Source: Bacillota bacterium
Lineage (GTDB): Bacteria > Bacillota > Dethiobacteria > Dethiobacterales > Dethiobacteraceae
Reading direction: 5' to 3'
Length of the DNA: 7,250 bases
NCBI GenBank assembly: GCA_018725345.1
Contig: QLUI01000087.1
Location: forward strand, 1 to 7,250
This document shows, one piece after another, positions 6,715 through 7,250 of the stretch; within the stretch, counting starts at the first letter, position 1, and every line of letters starts with the position of its first letter. The notes below the pieces were generated by a model. It saw only the letters and a program-made list of their open reading frames with translations, made no database searches and was not told where the DNA came from. The translations under genes and the position numbers were made by a program.

Positions 6715-7093
6715 AATTCTGTTCTCCGTAAATATTATATCTCATTGATAAACTTTTGCAAACCAATCGCTCTCCGGCTCCTCCACTCCGCGGAGCAATC
6801 CTCTGCCGATCTGCCGTATTCCCTGAATCATCGCTACTCTCCTTCAGGATCGCCAGGAGCCGAGGGGCTTGCCAGCCCTTGCGCGTCCTCTTAAATCCTG
6901 CCTCCTTCAAGATGGAGTCCAGAGTTCCCATCTTCTCCGTTTCTGCCAGGAACAGCCGCACCGCCACCCTCAGATTGATTCGCGCTTCCTCTACTGTATC
7001 CCCACAACTCGATACATCTAGTTCGGGGCAGTAGGAGACAAAAACTTTCCCTTCCTGCCAGACCAGTCCGTCGACTTCCAGCATGTTTATCAT
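6707..7093 (-). CDS. HicB-like antitoxin-family protein (UPF0150), no HicA seen
   Basis: Residues 1 to about 80 match the HicB/UPF0150 pattern: a short strand-turn-strand start, the SYCPELDVSSCGDTVEEAR core at about 20-38, an amphipathic helix (NLRVAVRLFLAETEK), then LKEAGF and KGWQAPRL. HicB proteins normally neutralise the mRNA-cutting toxin HicA and some repress transcription; whether this one does either is unknown. The ATG at 7093 has GGGGGTGAT (7108-7100) six bases upstream. The last 40 or so residues, from DDSGNTADRQ on, are not HicB-like, are of odd composition and cover the cas8-like stump in another frame, so the native stop may have been lost. No hicA lies between it and cas8b. It occupies the place before cas8b where many I-B operons carry cas6. 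GC of about 53-63% over most of the gene contrasts with cas8b. Confidence 0.8.
   Translation of the reverse strand: MINMLEVDGLVWQEGKVFVSYCPELDVSSCGDTVEEARINLRVAVRLFLAETEKMGTLDSILKEAGFKRTRKGWQAPRLLAILKESSDDSGNTADRQRIAPRSGGAGERLVCKSLSMRYNIYGEQNYD
6724..6727 (-). promoter_or_regulatory. Ribosome binding site of cas8b
   Basis: GGAG on the minus strand, nine bases before ATG 6714. It is moderate compared with the cas7 and internal Cas11b sites. It supports ATG 6714 over the in-frame ATG at 6702. It lies only six bases downstream of the TATAAT element, so a transcript from that promoter would begin at or just within this site. Confidence 0.6.
6734..6762 (-). promoter_or_regulatory. Putative sigma-70/sigma-A promoter of the cas8b operon
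   Basis: On the minus strand TTTGCA (6762-6757) and a perfect TATAAT (6739-6734) are separated by 17 bases, the optimal spacing. The -35 matches consensus at four of six positions; the alternative TTGCAA with a 16-base spacer also matches four. The promoter sits in an AT-rich stretch directly before cas8b, at the end of the HicB-like frame, and would drive cas8b-cas7-cas5-cas3 and probably cas4-cas1. One weakness: the expected start near 6727 leaves a leader of only about 13 bases, so the ribosome binding site would be at the very 5' end. In such AT-rich DNA a TATAAT can occur by chance. Confidence 0.5.
6742..6831 (-). pseudogene. 29-codon frame resembling the Cas8 N-terminus, possible stump of an older cas8
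   Basis: A short frame begins at ATG 6831 with AAGGAG (6844-6839) seven bases upstream, an excellent ribosome binding site, and stops at TGA 6744-6742. Its product starts MIQGIRQIGRGLLRGV and ends with DWFAKVYQ. Aligned without gaps to the first 16 residues of Cas8b here (MINAMRTLALDYLFGV) it shares six identities (M1, I2, R6, L13, G15, V16) and several similar residues. It is in the same frame as cas8b, 27 bases upstream of it with a single stop between. It overlaps the 3' end of the HicB-like frame in a different phase. Inference: it is the beginning of an earlier cas8 cut off where the present effector block joined. Alternatives are a translated leader peptide or chance; TGA read-through would fuse it to Cas8b. 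Confidence 0.45.
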
Positions 7094-7099
7094 CCGAGC

Positions 7100-7108
7100 A
7101 TCACCCCC
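7100..7108 (-). promoter_or_regulatory. Ribosome binding site of the HicB-like gene
   Basis: GGGGGTGAT on the minus strand, six bases before ATG 7093, a close match to the GGAGGTGAT consensus. It favours ATG 7093 over the in-frame ATG at 7084. It falls in the 22-base gap after the stop of the preceding frame, suggesting those two genes form one transcript. Confidence 0.65.
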
Positions 7109-7115
7109 TGCTGTC

Positions 7116-7250
7116 TCATTCTAAATGATTGCTATCTCCCTTCCGCATCAGCCACCCGCTCTCTGTCTTTTGCAGCCCGTAGCGCCATTCTGCCTGATTG
7201 AAGGCTTCTTCCAGGAGTTGGACATAATCCTCCTCTCCCCCCAGCATCCA
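7116..7250 (-). CDS. C-terminal end of an unidentified protein (cut by window edge)
   Basis: An open frame enters from the right edge and stops at TGA 7118-7116, giving 44 residues. It reads WMLGGEEDYVQLLEEAF, then NQAEWRYGLQKTESGWLMRK and a short polar end. The first part looks like an acidic amphipathic helix, the second like a beta hairpin with regularly spaced aromatic residues. I do not recognise the family; it does not resemble the end of HicA or the glycine-rich C-terminal motif of Cas6. It lies 22 bases upstream of the HicB-like gene on the same strand with similar GC content, so the two are probably co-transcribed. It could still be a chance open frame, since only 44 codons are visible. 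An ATG at 7247 is in frame, so a very short complete gene cannot be excluded. Confidence 0.45.
   Translation of the reverse strand, partial: WMLGGEEDYVQLLEEAFNQAEWRYGLQKTESGWLMRKGDSNHLE

Noticed and set aside
1..7250. CRISPR array or leader
   Set aside because: I looked for 25-40 base repeats at regular spacing on both strands and saw none; the window is nearly all coding sequence.

Overview
The window is almost entirely one operon read right to left (minus strand) that encodes a class 1, type I-B CRISPR-Cas system. In transcription order it holds a partial unknown gene, a HicB-like gene, cas8b (TM1802/Csh1 family), cas7 (Csh2 type), cas5, cas3 (HD nuclease plus helicase in one chain), cas4 and the first 27 codons of cas1, which runs off the left edge. 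The four effector genes are joined by overlaps or a gap of a few bases. cas4 follows cas3 after 76 bases, and cas1 follows cas4 after 16 bases. No CRISPR repeats are visible. No cas6 and no cas2 lie in the window: cas2 is probably just off the left edge, and cas6 is not in its common place before cas8.

The gene order, the TM1802-type Cas8 with a zinc-binding cysteine set, the fused Cas3 and the N-terminal sequence of Cas1 are typical of Firmicutes (Clostridia), often thermophilic or anaerobic ones. The host assignment is an inference only. Base composition is uneven. Hand counts of single 60-base lines give roughly 52-63% GC in the HicB-like region and about 45-58% in cas4. The 5' half of cas8 is only about 28-40% GC and most of cas3 about 37-43%.

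Working together: Cas8b, Cas7, Cas5 and probably a small subunit (Cas11b), with a Cas6 encoded elsewhere, would form the Cascade complex on crRNA. Cas3 would be recruited to degrade the bound DNA. Cas4 and Cas1 (with Cas2) would acquire new spacers.

Two observations stand out. First, a near-perfect Shine-Dalgarno sequence lies inside cas8b, eight bases before an in-frame ATG at 5151, and would produce a separate 140-residue C-terminal protein, matching the known production of Cas11 by internal initiation. Second, just before cas8 there is a 29-codon reading frame with its own strong ribosome binding site. It is in frame with cas8 and resembles the first 16 residues of Cas8. It sits at an abrupt composition change next to a consensus TATAAT promoter element. 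It may be the stump of an earlier cas8 left when the effector cassette was replaced.
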